DNA of 64,000 bases from Pseudodesulfovibrio nedwellii (lineage in GTDB: Bacteria; Desulfobacterota; Desulfovibrionia; Desulfovibrionales; Desulfovibrionaceae): positions 3,337,501-3,401,500 of the forward strand of contig NZ_AP026709.1 in NCBI RefSeq assembly GCF_027923765.1. Direction: 5' to 3'. The notes beneath the pieces are model-generated. The model saw nothing but the letters and a program-made list of their open reading frames with translations. It did not search any database and had not been told where the DNA came from. The number at the start of each line of letters is the position of its first letter. Position 1 is the stretch's first letter. This document shows, in pieces, positions 41,274 through 50,477 of the stretch. The translations under genes were made by a program, and so were the position numbers.

Positions 41274-41304
41274 GATGTGTGTTCTGGCTGCGAAATGGGT
41301 GATT

Positions 41305-41982
41305 TTAATTTTCTGGCAGGACCAGTTGGTGAAAGGTCTGCATGCATTGTTCAGCGAGGCTTTCCGCCTGTTCCGGTTGCCCATTTTTCAATGCGTTAAA
41401 CAGCTCCACGTGATAGGCGAAAAGCGAGTCTATCTGTACCTCGGAAAGCCCTGTGCCGACGTGCTCAAGGTTTTGCGAAGCCACTGAAAGTTCATTCATC
41501 AACAGAATGAGATAATCGTTTTGGGAGGCCTCGGCCAAGGCCAGAAAAAAAGCGATGTATTGTCGACTGACCATGGAAAGGTCGAAGTTGACGATGGCCT
41601 CACCAAGTCGTGCCGTGGCTTTTTCCAGCGAGGCGATGTTCGCGGGAGAGAGGCGAAGAGCCTCGGCTTTTGCCAGTTTTGGGGCGACAAACATGAGAGT
41701 CTCAATCAACTGATGATTGGCGGTCTGACTTTTGCGTTTTCGCAGCATCTCCCAAGAAATGCGTCCCTGTTTACTTTTTAGATAACAGCCGCTCTTTTCC
41801 TTGATCTCAAGGTATCCCATGGTCTCAAGGTTGCAGAGCACCTCTCTGATAGTGTTGCGGCTTGTATGAAACATTTCAGCCAGTCGACGCTCCCCAGGAA
41901 GTCTGTCTCCTATGGAAAAGGAGCCTCCCTGAAGCATTGCGGTTACCTTTTGACAAAGTATGGGACGTTGTGCAGAAGCCAT
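41305..41982 (-). CDS. GntR-family (FadR/PdhR subfamily) regulator
   Basis: The 225-residue protein has an N-terminal winged helix (FSIGDRLPGERRLAEMFHTSRNTIREVLCNLETMGYLEIKEKSGCYL) and an all-helical FCD-like effector domain. FCD regulators of the PdhR/LldR type bind TGGTNNNACCA. Exactly such a site (TGGTTGGACCA on the minus strand) lies 4 bp before its ATG and another 110 bp upstream, so it is very likely autoregulated. The operator occupies the place of the ribosome-binding site. It appears to be the first gene of the eight-gene leftward operon ending in tonB. Confidence 0.88.
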   Translation of the reverse strand: MASAQRPILCQKVTAMLQGGSFSIGDRLPGERRLAEMFHTSRNTIREVLCNLETMGYLEIKEKSGCYLKSKQGRISWEMLRKRKSQTANHQLIETLMFVAPKLAKAEALRLSPANIASLEKATARLGEAIVNFDLSMVSRQYIAFFLALAEASQNDYLILLMNELSVASQNLEHVGTGLSEVQIDSLFAYHVELFNALKNGQPEQAESLAEQCMQTFHQLVLPEN

Positions 41983-41985
41983 ATC

Positions 41986-41996
41986 TGGTCCAACCA
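41986..41996. promoter_or_regulatory. GntR operator copy 1
   Basis: TGGTCCAACCA fits TGGTNNNACCA and lies directly before the GntR start codon. Confidence 0.65.
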
Positions 41997-42091
41997 GTTT
42001 TGAGGTTTATTGAGTTTCTCCTTCCAATGAGATTGGTTTTATGAGCGATAAACCGTTGGTGCAAGGATTTTAACAAAATTGGACCTAAAAC

Positions 42092-42102
42092 TGGTTGGAC
42101 CA
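42092..42102. promoter_or_regulatory. GntR operator copy 2
   Basis: TGGTTGGACCA is the exact reverse complement of copy 1, with the longer match AAAACTGGTTGGACCAGAT shared between them. It lies in the likely promoter region of the gntR operon. Confidence 0.65.
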
Positions 42103-42198
42103 GATGGGGGCGGTCGGGATGATGTTTTGAATTGTCTGCTTTCTAAGCGCATGAAATAATTTGGCATAAAATATGCCTTTGTTGGGCTCCATGCATAA

Positions 42199-42242
42199 AA
42201 AAGTGCAGCTCACCAATTCATGTTTTGGTGTGCTGCACTTTT
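42199..42242. terminator. Bidirectional terminator between PAS gene and gntR
   Basis: AAAAGTGCAGC, then a mismatch and ACCAA, pair with TTGGT and GCTGCACTTTT. It ends the leftward PAS gene transcript before the gntR promoter. Confidence 0.82.
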
Positions 42243-42254
42243 GATAGTTCTGTT

Positions 42255-42265
42255 TGGTTGGACCA
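42255..42265. promoter_or_regulatory. GntR operator copy 3, next to the PAS gene stop
   Basis: A third exact TGGTTGGACCA lies between the terminator and the stop codon of the PAS gene, about 270 bp upstream of gntR. It could support looping. Confidence 0.5.
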
Positions 42266-42276
42266 GATCTCTTCCT

Positions 42277-43554
42277 TTATTTTTGTAGGCAACGCTCCAG
42301 ATGTGTGAAGAACTCCTGGTGTAAAGCGGATAGAGGAGCGTCTGCGTCTGGGTCGTAACTTCCTTTCTGCGTTGAACAAAAAATGAGAACACTGGTCAGA
42401 ATTCCATCTTCGAAAAAGGGCTGTGCATAATAGGAATGAATGCCGTGCGGGATGAAAAGAGCCCAATCAATGGGTTTGATGCTCTTTGATGTCTCCATAA
42501 CAACATGGTTGTCGAGTTCGAAACGCACTATGTTTTTGGCAATGGAGCCTTCATATGGATGCACCAGGTCTTCCAGTTCTCCTCCGAATGGCTCTCCGAC
42601 TCCTGTGACGGAAACAATTCCTTTGTCGATGAAGATTTTGGAAAGCATGATGGCTTCCGTGGGGGAGTTCTTCGGCAGTGCTTTAAGCATGCTTTCCAAG
42701 AGGGCTTTGACCGTAGAACATTTTCGCATGGCAGCACTGACAGTTTTGGATGGAAGGACTTCGTTTCCTCTGACTGGAACCCCTTTGCATGCCTTGCATT
42801 CATTGAGGTGCGACAGAGTGATCCAGAGGAGATTCTCTTCGTCGCGGGCGATGACTTGAATCCGTGCCGAACACTGATGGCTTCTGCCTATGCTGTCGGT
42901 CACATAGAGTTCACCATTCCAATAGTCTGAAAAGATGAGACTTTCATAGATTTGAAAGAGGTCTGTGCCGGGAGTGTCCTGCAACAGCTCCTGCAAATGA
43001 AGGTTGGTCAGTTGTTTTTTGCTGTACCCCAGCAATTGATCCGCTGCCGTGTTGACCATGCTGATGGAACGGTCAGTAAACCGGACAAGAAGTACGGGGT
43101 CATCAACGAGGTCGATCCTGACGGAAAGTCCAGGGCGGCCTTCTGTCGCCAGAATGGTACTGACATGAGAGGTGATATCCATGAGCACGCCTACGGAGCT
43201 TGTTGGGTGTTCAGGGTCAGGCATTCCCGCAAGTTTGAACCACCTATTTACTCCCTCATCCACTTGTATACGGAATACGCATGTCGCTTTTTGTCGATGG
43301 AGAAGCTGCTTGAGGCTGTGCTGAAACCGTTCTCGGTCTTCAGAGAGGACCAGCCGTTCAGCCGATTGCGGGTTTTGCATGATGGCTCGAACTTTTTCGC
43401 CATGCGGCTGGAGAGTGTGGGAATTGAGAAATGATATCTCTTTGCCAACAATATCAATTCTCCAGACAATGGCTGGAATTACTTCAAGATAGCTCTCAAG
43501 TCTTTTTCCCATCTCAGTACAGGAATCGGACTCGCCGTCCATTTGCTTCGACAT
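42277..43554 (-). CDS. PAS-domain sensory protein without recognisable output domain
   Basis: The 425-residue protein has an N-terminal PAS-like domain (YLEVIPAIVWRIDIVGKEISFLN), a second PAS (VDDPVLLVRFTDRSISMVNTAADQLLGYSKKQL) and a C-terminal GAF-like region (LLESMLKALPKNSPTEAIMLSKIFIDKGIVSV). No histidine kinase, GGDEF, EAL or HTH output is seen. It is soluble. It is separated from gntR by a terminator and from metE by another. It may act by protein contact or be a relic of a larger sensor. Confidence 0.68.
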   Translation of the reverse strand: MSKQMDGESDSCTEMGKRLESYLEVIPAIVWRIDIVGKEISFLNSHTLQPHGEKVRAIMQNPQSAERLVLSEDRERFQHSLKQLLHRQKATCVFRIQVDEGVNRWFKLAGMPDPEHPTSSVGVLMDITSHVSTILATEGRPGLSVRIDLVDDPVLLVRFTDRSISMVNTAADQLLGYSKKQLTNLHLQELLQDTPGTDLFQIYESLIFSDYWNGELYVTDSIGRSHQCSARIQVIARDEENLLWITLSHLNECKACKGVPVRGNEVLPSKTVSAAMRKCSTVKALLESMLKALPKNSPTEAIMLSKIFIDKGIVSVTGVGEPFGGELEDLVHPYEGSIAKNIVRFELDNHVVMETSKSIKPIDWALFIPHGIHSYYAQPFFEDGILTSVLIFCSTQKGSYDPDADAPLSALHQEFFTHLERCLQK

Positions 43555-43774
43555 TCTATTCCTTTGTCATCTAAATTGTTTTTAATATGAGACCGCCGTA
43601 CTTATAAACGCCACTCATACTCCTTGGCAAATTGATTCATAGTGGCCTGACCAGTTATTGTTATCTATCAGAAAAAATGGTTTTTCTGGGCATATCATAA
43701 ATTGATATCAATGTTGATGTTGCGAGGAGTGAGAATTGGAGAGAGAGGGGGCGAGGAGAAGGATAGGAAATGAG

Positions 43775-43809
43775 AATCCGCGCCCGAGAAGGACTTTCAG
43801 GCGCGGATT
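43775..43809. terminator. Terminator after metE
   Basis: AATCCGCGCC pairs perfectly with GGCGCGGATT over a 15-nt loop, 10 bp after the metE stop. Confidence 0.78.
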
Positions 43810-43818
43810 TTCCATGTT

Positions 43819-46095
43819 TTATTGCTGTGTATGTTCGTTTCTCAATCGTAGGGTGGCTGTGACCATGTTTCGCAGGGAGGCGAGAGTTTCAGGCCATGCC
43901 CTGGTCTTCAGGCCGCAATCGGGATTGACCCACAGACGTTCTGCGGGAATGACTTTCAGGGCTTTTTGCAGAAGCCAGTATATTTCGTTTGCGCCGGGAA
44001 CTCTGGGGCTATGGATGTCGTAGACACCCGGACCGATTTCAGCGGGATATTGGTATGCGTTGAAAGCGTCGAGCAATTCCATGCCGCTACGGCTTGCTTC
44101 AATGCTAATGACGTCAGCATCCATTTCCGCAATGGATTTCATGATGACGTTGAATTCACTGTAGCACATATGAGAGTGTAACTGCGTACTGTCCTTGACG
44201 CCGCTGGACGCCAATTTGAAACAATCCACGGCCCATTGCAGGTATTCGTCCTGCTGGTCTTTTCGTATGGGCATGCCCTCACGAAGAGCCGCTTCATCGA
44301 TTTGAATGACGTCGATTCCAGCTGTCTCAAGGTCCACAGCTTCATCACGAATTGTCAGTGCAATCTGGCGGCAGACTTCGCTTCGGGTGATGTCGTTACG
44401 GACGAAACTCCAGCATAGAATTGTCACTGGGCCAGTCAACATCCCTTTCATGGGTTTCTTTGTCAGGCTTTGGGCATAGACAGCCCAGTCCACGGTCATT
44501 TTTTCGGGACGGGATATGTCACCGTATATAATTGGAGGCTTGACGCATCGACTGCCGTAACTTTGGACCCAGCCGTTGGAGGTGAAGCAGAATCCTTTGA
44601 GTTGCTGGCCGAAGTATTCAACCATATCGTTTCTTTCCGGTTCGCCATGCACCAGGACATCAAGCTCCAATTCTTCCTGATGATTGACAACCTCTCGTAT
44701 ATGTCCTTGCATTGTTTTAATATACTGGCTTTCGGAAAGGGTGCCTTTTTTGTACTCTAGGCGGGCTTTTCGTATCTCGGCTGTCTGAGGATATGAGCCG
44801 ATTGTCGTGGTCGGGAAGAGTGGGAGTTTGAGTCGATCCCGTTGAATGACAATACGTTCTGTGAAAGGGGAATTGCGGTTGAACATTTCAGGCGTGATTG
44901 CCTGCACTCTTTCGCGGGTTTGGTGATCAATGACATCGGGGTGAGCTGCTCGGGTAAGCAAAGCTGTCTTGTTTTCGTTGAATAACGATGGTGTTTCGGT
45001 GGTTGTTGCAGCGTGTTTCAGGGCGGCAACTTCCTCGCATTTCTGAATGGCAAAAGCCATCCACTGTTTGAGTGTAGGGTCCAGTTTTTTTTCTGCGGAG
45101 ATGTCCACGGGAGAATGGAGGAGTGAGCAACTGGATCCGACCATGATGTGAGTGGCTTTGACTTTTTGGCGAACGATGTTCACTTGTCGTGCTGCAGCTT
45201 CAAGATCTGTTTTCCATATGTTCCTTCCATCCACGAGCCCCAGTGAGAGAGTAAAATGTGCTGGCAGCTTGGACAGAACTTCATCCAACTGGTTTGGTCC
45301 CCGAATCAAATCAATGTGGATACCATCAACAGGCAGAGACAAAGCCAGATCCAGGTTGTCACCGAGGTCGCCAAAGTAGGTCGTGAGCAGCAGGCGCGTG
45401 CTGTTGGTGACTGTACGCAGTTTGGAATATACGGACTGGAATGCAGTTTTGGCTTCGGCTGGGAGGTCGGTGCACAAAATCGGTTCATCAATTTGAATCC
45501 ATGAACAATGTGCGGCGATTTCTGTGATGATTTCGCAATAAACATCAGTCATGTGTTCAAGGTGGTCCCATCGGTTGCAGCCATCAGTCTCTTTTGCAAG
45601 CAGGAGGAAGGTGAGCGGGCCGACAAGGACTGGTTTTGGCGAGTATCCGAGTCTTTTGACAGCTTTTATATCTGCCAGCAGTCGGGAGTTGTCCTTTTTG
45701 AAGGGCGTATTGGGGCTGAGTTCCGGGACAATGTAATGATAGTTGGAATCAAACCATTTGGTCATTTCCATGGCCGGAATGCTTTTCTCAGAGTTGCCTC
45801 TGGCCATATGGAAGTATGTCTTGCAGTCGACAGTATTCCCGTCATGCTGGAATCGTTGGGGGACTGCTCCAAGCATGGCGATAGTGTCTAGGATGTGGTC
45901 GTATAAAGAGAAGTCGCCGACTGGCAGCAGGTCCATTCCTGCCGTGGCCTGAAGATTCCAGTGGCGTTGCTTGAGTTCTCCGGCAGTGGAAACGAGTGCT
46001 GTTTCTGTTGTTTCCCCTCGCCAAAATTTTTCAAGTGCCCATTTCAATTCGCGGTTTTTCCCCATTCTAGGAAAACCCAATACGTGCGCGTTCAT
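43819..46095 (-). CDS. metE: MetE, cobalamin-independent methionine synthase
   Basis: The start ATG of MNAHVLGFPRMG follows GGAGT and gives 758 residues, the usual length. The protein has both barrel halves. The zinc ligands lie in LHSHMCYSEFN (His, Cys), an acidic ligand in the VISIEASRS region, and NPDCGLKTR (Cys). It transfers the methyl of 5-methyltetrahydropteroyl-polyglutamate to homocysteine. A cobalamin riboswitch lies upstream, so the gene should be off when B12 is present and MetH can work. Confidence 0.96.
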   Translation of the reverse strand: MNAHVLGFPRMGKNRELKWALEKFWRGETTETALVSTAGELKQRHWNLQATAGMDLLPVGDFSLYDHILDTIAMLGAVPQRFQHDGNTVDCKTYFHMARGNSEKSIPAMEMTKWFDSNYHYIVPELSPNTPFKKDNSRLLADIKAVKRLGYSPKPVLVGPLTFLLLAKETDGCNRWDHLEHMTDVYCEIITEIAAHCSWIQIDEPILCTDLPAEAKTAFQSVYSKLRTVTNSTRLLLTTYFGDLGDNLDLALSLPVDGIHIDLIRGPNQLDEVLSKLPAHFTLSLGLVDGRNIWKTDLEAAARQVNIVRQKVKATHIMVGSSCSLLHSPVDISAEKKLDPTLKQWMAFAIQKCEEVAALKHAATTTETPSLFNENKTALLTRAAHPDVIDHQTRERVQAITPEMFNRNSPFTERIVIQRDRLKLPLFPTTTIGSYPQTAEIRKARLEYKKGTLSESQYIKTMQGHIREVVNHQEELELDVLVHGEPERNDMVEYFGQQLKGFCFTSNGWVQSYGSRCVKPPIIYGDISRPEKMTVDWAVYAQSLTKKPMKGMLTGPVTILCWSFVRNDITRSEVCRQIALTIRDEAVDLETAGIDVIQIDEAALREGMPIRKDQQDEYLQWAVDCFKLASSGVKDSTQLHSHMCYSEFNVIMKSIAEMDADVISIEASRSGMELLDAFNAYQYPAEIGPGVYDIHSPRVPGANEIYWLLQKALKVIPAERLWVNPDCGLKTRAWPETLASLRNMVTATLRLRNEHTQQ

Positions 46096-46226
46096 GTCTA
46101 CTCCATGTTTCGGGTGAAAGACGAAGAGCGCGAGCCTCGGTTTGTTGGCAACAGAGAATGACACACCGGATGATATGATCCCGTGTCGTTATGAATATCT
46201 GCAACACCAACCTGATCGCGAGGTCG

Positions 46227-46375
46227 TTCGCTCTTTGGCAAGACGTCTTCTGGCTTCCGGCCCCATAGTGTTGAATCCCTTCCCGATAGCGGTGGTTTTC
46301 AACGGGTACTGCCGGTTACAGCGGCGCGTCCGCAGCGGTTTTTCACCGCTTTCCGTTTCTCGCCAAATCCTTATA
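46227..46375 (-). promoter_or_regulatory. Cobalamin riboswitch controlling metE
   Basis: On the minus strand the order is GAAACGGAAAGCGGTGAAAA, CCGCTGCGGACGCGCCGCTGTAACCGG-like text, then TCGGGAAGGG and the B12-box relative AGCCAGAAGACGTCTTGCC. These are the conserved blocks of the AdoCbl riboswitch in the right order and spacing. It lies about 130 bp before the metE start. Repression of B12-independent MetE by cobalamin is the known arrangement. Confidence 0.9.
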
Positions 46376-47005
46376 TCTAGATTTATTGATATTTGAGAAT
46401 CCCATAAAAGGCAAGTCGGCTTTGTTCTGTGAGTCTGAAAAGTTGACAGAGGTGAGGTCTTGGCGGAGTTGAACGGTCTGTTTTTCGTATATAACAAGCT
46501 GTTTATTCGTCAGTTTTTTATTGTGTGTGCTCTGGGCTGGTGTGTCGTTCGATTTTGTTTTGTCACCTGTGTGTCTCTTGAATGTTTTGTTGGCGTTGTT
46601 TGTTTATGATTTTCTTGAATTCATCATTTGATTCAAACCGCATATTTTGCGGTGAAAGAACTTTTTATTTTGTCGTTTCAATTTCTCGAATTTGATAAAT
46701 CCAGAGCTAACAGCTTGGAATTATATTTTATGTGACGGCAGACCTCTCAGAGTTTTTTTGGATCATATCGCTTTTGACTCAACAAATTTCATAAATCTGG
46801 TTGACTAAGTTTCATGCATGGTGCATTGCAGAGGCGTCGAAAGATAGAACGCCGTTCCACTGAGTGGAACAACTGATGCAGAACGGCACAGTAGGGATGA
46901 ATAATCTCTGTAGTAATTTCAAAACGGGGATAATTTGAAGAGCTGATATAAAAAAATGATTTATTATTTAAAATTAATGAAACAAAATTACTCAAGGAGA
47001 TAATT
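46376..47005. other. AT-rich divergent intergenic region with a GTTCCAC inverted repeat
   Basis: No credible gene is seen. GTTCCAC-TGA-GTGGAAC, a perfect 7-3-7 inverted repeat, lies at 46854-46870, 135 bp before the BCCT start. IclR-family operators have this size and symmetry, and an IclR gene lies in the cluster, so this is its likely site. Confidence 0.5.
46854..46870. promoter_or_regulatory. Putative IclR-type operator
   Basis: A perfect 7-bp inverted repeat with a 3-bp centre stands in the promoter region of the BCCT-IclR-buk-ptb cluster. The assignment to the local IclR protein is inference. Confidence 0.45.
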
Positions 47006-48571
47006 TTGAATACCAAGAGCCTATCAGCAAAATATTCTAGCGATACTGATACACATAAAGAATTGAACAGTTTAGTTTTCTGGGTGCCATTTTCACTTAT
47101 TGCATTTTCTGTGATCATTGGTTTGATTCTGCCAGAGACATTTGGTCTTGTCGTTACGACTGGTCAGCAGTTTATCCTCAAAAATTTCAGTTGGCTTTTT
47201 TCAATTACAGGACTGTTTTGTTTAATAGTTATCAGCGTTGCATTCTTTTCCCAGTTCGGTAACATTGTCATTGGTGGTAAAAAAGCCAAACCTGTATTGA
47301 ATAAGTGGCAATGGTTTTCCATTACGTTATGTACTACTATTGCTATTAATATCTTGTTCTGGCCCATCGTTGAACCTCTTCAGGATATGCTCGCACCTCC
47401 GCAGGCTCTCGGATTTGCCGCAAACACCTATGGTTCTGCCCGGTTCTCACTTGCTTCCATGTATATGAATTGGGGATTGGTTCCCTATTCCATCAACGCA
47501 TTGCCCGCACTCGTGTTTGCCATTTGCTACTACAACCTGAAGCGTCCTTTCAGTTTAGGGTCTATCCTGTTCCCGATCCTTGGAGAAAGGGCAAACGGGA
47601 ATATGGGCAAGGTCGTGGACATTGTCTCTCTTTATGCTTTGGCCTTGGGTATGGGCACTTCCCTTGGGACTGGCGTGCTCATGTTGTCCGGAGGACTTTC
47701 AAGAATTTTCCCATTCATTGAGAGTGCACCACAGACGTGGGGCATACTCATTATTATTGTTATGGTTATTTGCATTATTTCCTCCATCAGTGGTGTTCTG
47801 AAAGGGATGCGTATCCTTTCAGAACTCAATGCCAAGTTGTTATTTAGCTTGATGGCTGTTGTCTTTATTGTAGGGCCGACCGTCTTTATACTCGATTTCA
47901 GTGTTGAATCATTCGGTTCCTTTGTGGGGCACTTTTTTGAGCGGTGTTTGTTTACGGATTCGTTCCGTGTCGATTCCTGGCCGCAGAAGTGGACGGTGTT
48001 TTCGTTTGCGAACTACATGATTTGGGCACCGATTTCTGCCTTGTTCCTTGGTCGAATTTCCAAGGGGTACACAGTCAGGGAATTCATTTCAGTCAATGTC
48101 CTCTTTCCTATGGTTTATGTGTTCCTTCATGCTTCGGTTTTCAGCAGTACAGCAATTTGGCAACAGATTGTTGGTGGAGTGGATTTGCAGGCAAACATTG
48201 CTACCGGCATCGATGAAGCTGTGTATGTTTTGCTTGAAAATTTGCCTTTGGCGCACTTCATCATTCCTGTTTTCCTTTTTGCAGTGTTCATTTCCTTTAT
48301 CACTGCTGCGGATTCAACCACTAACGCTATGGCATCCCTCACAACGAAGAATCTTTCTGAATCCAATCAGGAAGCACCGCCATTTCTCAAGATTGCTTGG
48401 GGAGTGATGATTGGGACTCTTGCATTTATCATGTTGGTCTTTTCAGGTCTCGATGGGATGAAAACTTTGACATATCTGGGTGGAGCACCGATCACATTGG
48501 TGATAATAGGGTCAGCGTTTTCCTTGATAAAGCTGATTCAGATGCAGAAGAAACTCGACATTCTGCAGTAA
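47006..48571 (+). CDS. BCCT-family transporter
   Basis: A TTG start at 47006 follows AAGGAG by six bases. The 521-residue protein has about twelve membrane helices and the BCCT pattern, including MYMNWGLVPYSINALPALVFAICYYNLKRP, GMGTSLGTGVLMLSGGL and FITAADSTTNAMASL. BCCT carriers take up betaine, choline, carnitine or related zwitterions with Na+ or H+, or exchange them. The W-rich signature segment (WTVFSFANYMIWAPISALFLGRISKGYTVREFI) is recognisable. It heads a catabolic cluster, so it probably imports the substrate. Confidence 0.9.
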   Translation: MNTKSLSAKYSSDTDTHKELNSLVFWVPFSLIAFSVIIGLILPETFGLVVTTGQQFILKNFSWLFSITGLFCLIVISVAFFSQFGNIVIGGKKAKPVLNKWQWFSITLCTTIAINILFWPIVEPLQDMLAPPQALGFAANTYGSARFSLASMYMNWGLVPYSINALPALVFAICYYNLKRPFSLGSILFPILGERANGNMGKVVDIVSLYALALGMGTSLGTGVLMLSGGLSRIFPFIESAPQTWGILIIIVMVICIISSISGVLKGMRILSELNAKLLFSLMAVVFIVGPTVFILDFSVESFGSFVGHFFERCLFTDSFRVDSWPQKWTVFSFANYMIWAPISALFLGRISKGYTVREFISVNVLFPMVYVFLHASVFSSTAIWQQIVGGVDLQANIATGIDEAVYVLLENLPLAHFIIPVFLFAVFISFITAADSTTNAMASLTTKNLSESNQEAPPFLKIAWGVMIGTLAFIMLVFSGLDGMKTLTYLGGAPITLVIIGSAFSLIKLIQMQKKLDILQ

Positions 48572-48599
48572 TTCAATGGTTACGAAGGGGAGAGAGAAA

Positions 48600-49373
48600 A
48601 TGTCTAATATCATCAGTTCGGTCGCAAGAGCGTTGGATGTCTTGTTGTACATAAATAGTCATAAAGATCCGGTGGGGATTTCAACCATCAGCAAGGATAT
48701 GGGTATCTACAAAAGTACTGTATTCCGCACACTGGCAACACTGGAAGACAGGCATTTTGTGCAGCAGGACCCGGAAACCGGGAAGTATACACTTGGTGTC
48801 AGTCTGTTTTCAATGGCCAACAAGATCACGCTCTATGATGTGTTTGTTCCGTTCGTCAAAGAACTCAATTTGGAGTTCAAGGAGACAGTCAACGTATCGA
48901 TGCTGGATAGAACGACCTCTGGACCGTACCAAAGTGTTGTCGTTGTAAAGGAAGATGCCGTTGATAACGTTCTGTCCGTCAGTCCGCAAGTTGGATCGAA
49001 AAACGATTGTTATTGTTCATCGGTTGGCAAGAGTCTGCTCGCCTTTTCGTCGGATATCTCCAACGAGACCCTGAAAAAATATGAATTTCAAAAATATTCT
49101 CCGAATACCATCAGCAGCTATGAAGAATTGGTCGCTGAATTGGCGAAGGTCAAACGTGATGGGTATTCTTTGGATAATGAAGAACAGGAAATCGGCCTCA
49201 TATGTGTTGGTGTCCCAGTTTTTAATAAGAAAGGGGAAGCCATTGCAGCCATGAGTGTGTCCGGTCCATCCCAGCGCATCCAACATATCAATATTGAAAA
49301 TGTCGTAACCAGATTGAAGCAGGTTGCGAGTGAAATAACGGAATTGGTTCAGACGTCAAGTCGCATCAAATAA
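48600..49373 (+). CDS. IclR-family transcriptional regulator
   Basis: From the ATG at 48600, preceded by GGGGAGAGAG, the protein is 257 residues. It has an N-terminal HTH (GISTISKDMGIYKSTVFRTLATLEDRHFV) and a C-terminal IclR ligand domain (DCYCSSVGKSLLAF, GYSLDNEEQEIGLICVGVPVF, AAMSVSGPS). It lies 28 bp after the BCCT gene and 24 bp before buk, so it probably controls the cluster in response to its substrate or an intermediate. Confidence 0.92.
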   Translation: MSNIISSVARALDVLLYINSHKDPVGISTISKDMGIYKSTVFRTLATLEDRHFVQQDPETGKYTLGVSLFSMANKITLYDVFVPFVKELNLEFKETVNVSMLDRTTSGPYQSVVVVKEDAVDNVLSVSPQVGSKNDCYCSSVGKSLLAFSSDISNETLKKYEFQKYSPNTISSYEELVAELAKVKRDGYSLDNEEQEIGLICVGVPVFNKKGEAIAAMSVSGPSQRIQHINIENVVTRLKQVASEITELVQTSSRIK

Positions 49374-49397
49374 CTGAAACATCGAAGAGAATTAATT

Positions 49398-50456
49398 GTG
49401 AAGATACTTGCTATCAACCCCGGTGGAACGTCCACCAAAATCGCTGTCTTCAATAATGAAGAAGAGCTTTTCAGCGAGAACGTCATGCATCAGGAGTCGG
49501 AGTTGCACGACTTTGACTCCGTGTTTGATCAGTTTCGCTACCGCAAGGACGTCATCGTCGAGAGACTTCGGGCAAATGACTATCAGGTCGAAGATTTTGA
49601 TTGCGTTGTAGGACGCGGCGGACTGCTCAAACCACTCGAAGGCGGCACGTATGAAGTCAATGACGCCATGATCGACGATCTGCGTAACGCCATAAACGGT
49701 GAACATCCCTCGAATCTCGGTCCTGTCATTGCCAAGGATATCGCCGATTCCATTGATGTTCCCGCTTTTGTCGTCGACCCCGTGTCCGTGGATGAATTTC
49801 TCGACATCGCGAAGATTTCCGGGATTTCCGATCTCCAACGTTCCAGTTGGATGCACGCGCTCAATCAGAAGGCTGTGTGTCGAGAAACTGCCGAGCGTCT
49901 CAACGGGAAATATCAGGATTTCAATTTTATCGTTGCGCATTTGGGGTCAGGAATTTCCATCGCTGCACATCTCAAGGGAAGCATGATTGATGGGAGCGGA
50001 GGTCGTTGCGACGGTCCGTTTTCTCCTGAACGATGCGGCGGTCTGCCGAGCTTTCCGCTGGTCGAACTTTGCTACAGCGGAAAATATACCCAGAAAGAGA
50101 TGGTGAGCAAGATCAGCACCAAGGCGGGCATGTTTGATTACCTCGGTACCAAGGACATGATGGATATTGAAAACAGATACTTGGCCAAGGAAGAAAAGGT
50201 CGTGAACATACTGGATTCTTTCATTTATCAGACTGCCAAGGAAATCGCTGCATATGGTGCGTCACTGAGCGGTGACGTTGATCGAATTATTATCACCGGC
50301 GGCATCGCCCATTCGGCCTTGATTGTTGAGAAACTCAAGGAGCGGGTCGGCTATCTGGGCCAGTTCGAGGTCATTGCCGGTGAAAAGGAAATGACTGCAC
50401 TGACTCTCGGTGCGCTTCGCGTGATGAGTGGAACTGAAGAAATTCAAACATATTAG
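49398..50456 (+). CDS. buk: Butyrate kinase family (branched-chain/short-chain acyl kinase)
   Basis: A GTG start gives 352 residues beginning MKILAINPGGTSTKIAVF, the ASKHA phosphate-binding loop. VGRGGLLKPLEGGTYEVN, VAHLGSGISIAAH, CGGLPSFPLVELCYSGKYT and ITGGIAHS are typical of butyrate kinases rather than acetate kinases. The enzyme converts acyl phosphate and ADP to carboxylate and ATP. It precedes ptb by 21 bp, which is the reverse of the usual ptb-buk order. The acyl group may be butyrate, isobutyrate, isovalerate or similar. Confidence 0.93.
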   Translation: MKILAINPGGTSTKIAVFNNEEELFSENVMHQESELHDFDSVFDQFRYRKDVIVERLRANDYQVEDFDCVVGRGGLLKPLEGGTYEVNDAMIDDLRNAINGEHPSNLGPVIAKDIADSIDVPAFVVDPVSVDEFLDIAKISGISDLQRSSWMHALNQKAVCRETAERLNGKYQDFNFIVAHLGSGISIAAHLKGSMIDGSGGRCDGPFSPERCGGLPSFPLVELCYSGKYTQKEMVSKISTKAGMFDYLGTKDMMDIENRYLAKEEKVVNILDSFIYQTAKEIAAYGASLSGDVDRIIITGGIAHSALIVEKLKERVGYLGQFEVIAGEKEMTALTLGALRVMSGTEEIQTY

Positions 50457-50477
50457 CATGTAATTGGAGAATCTGTT

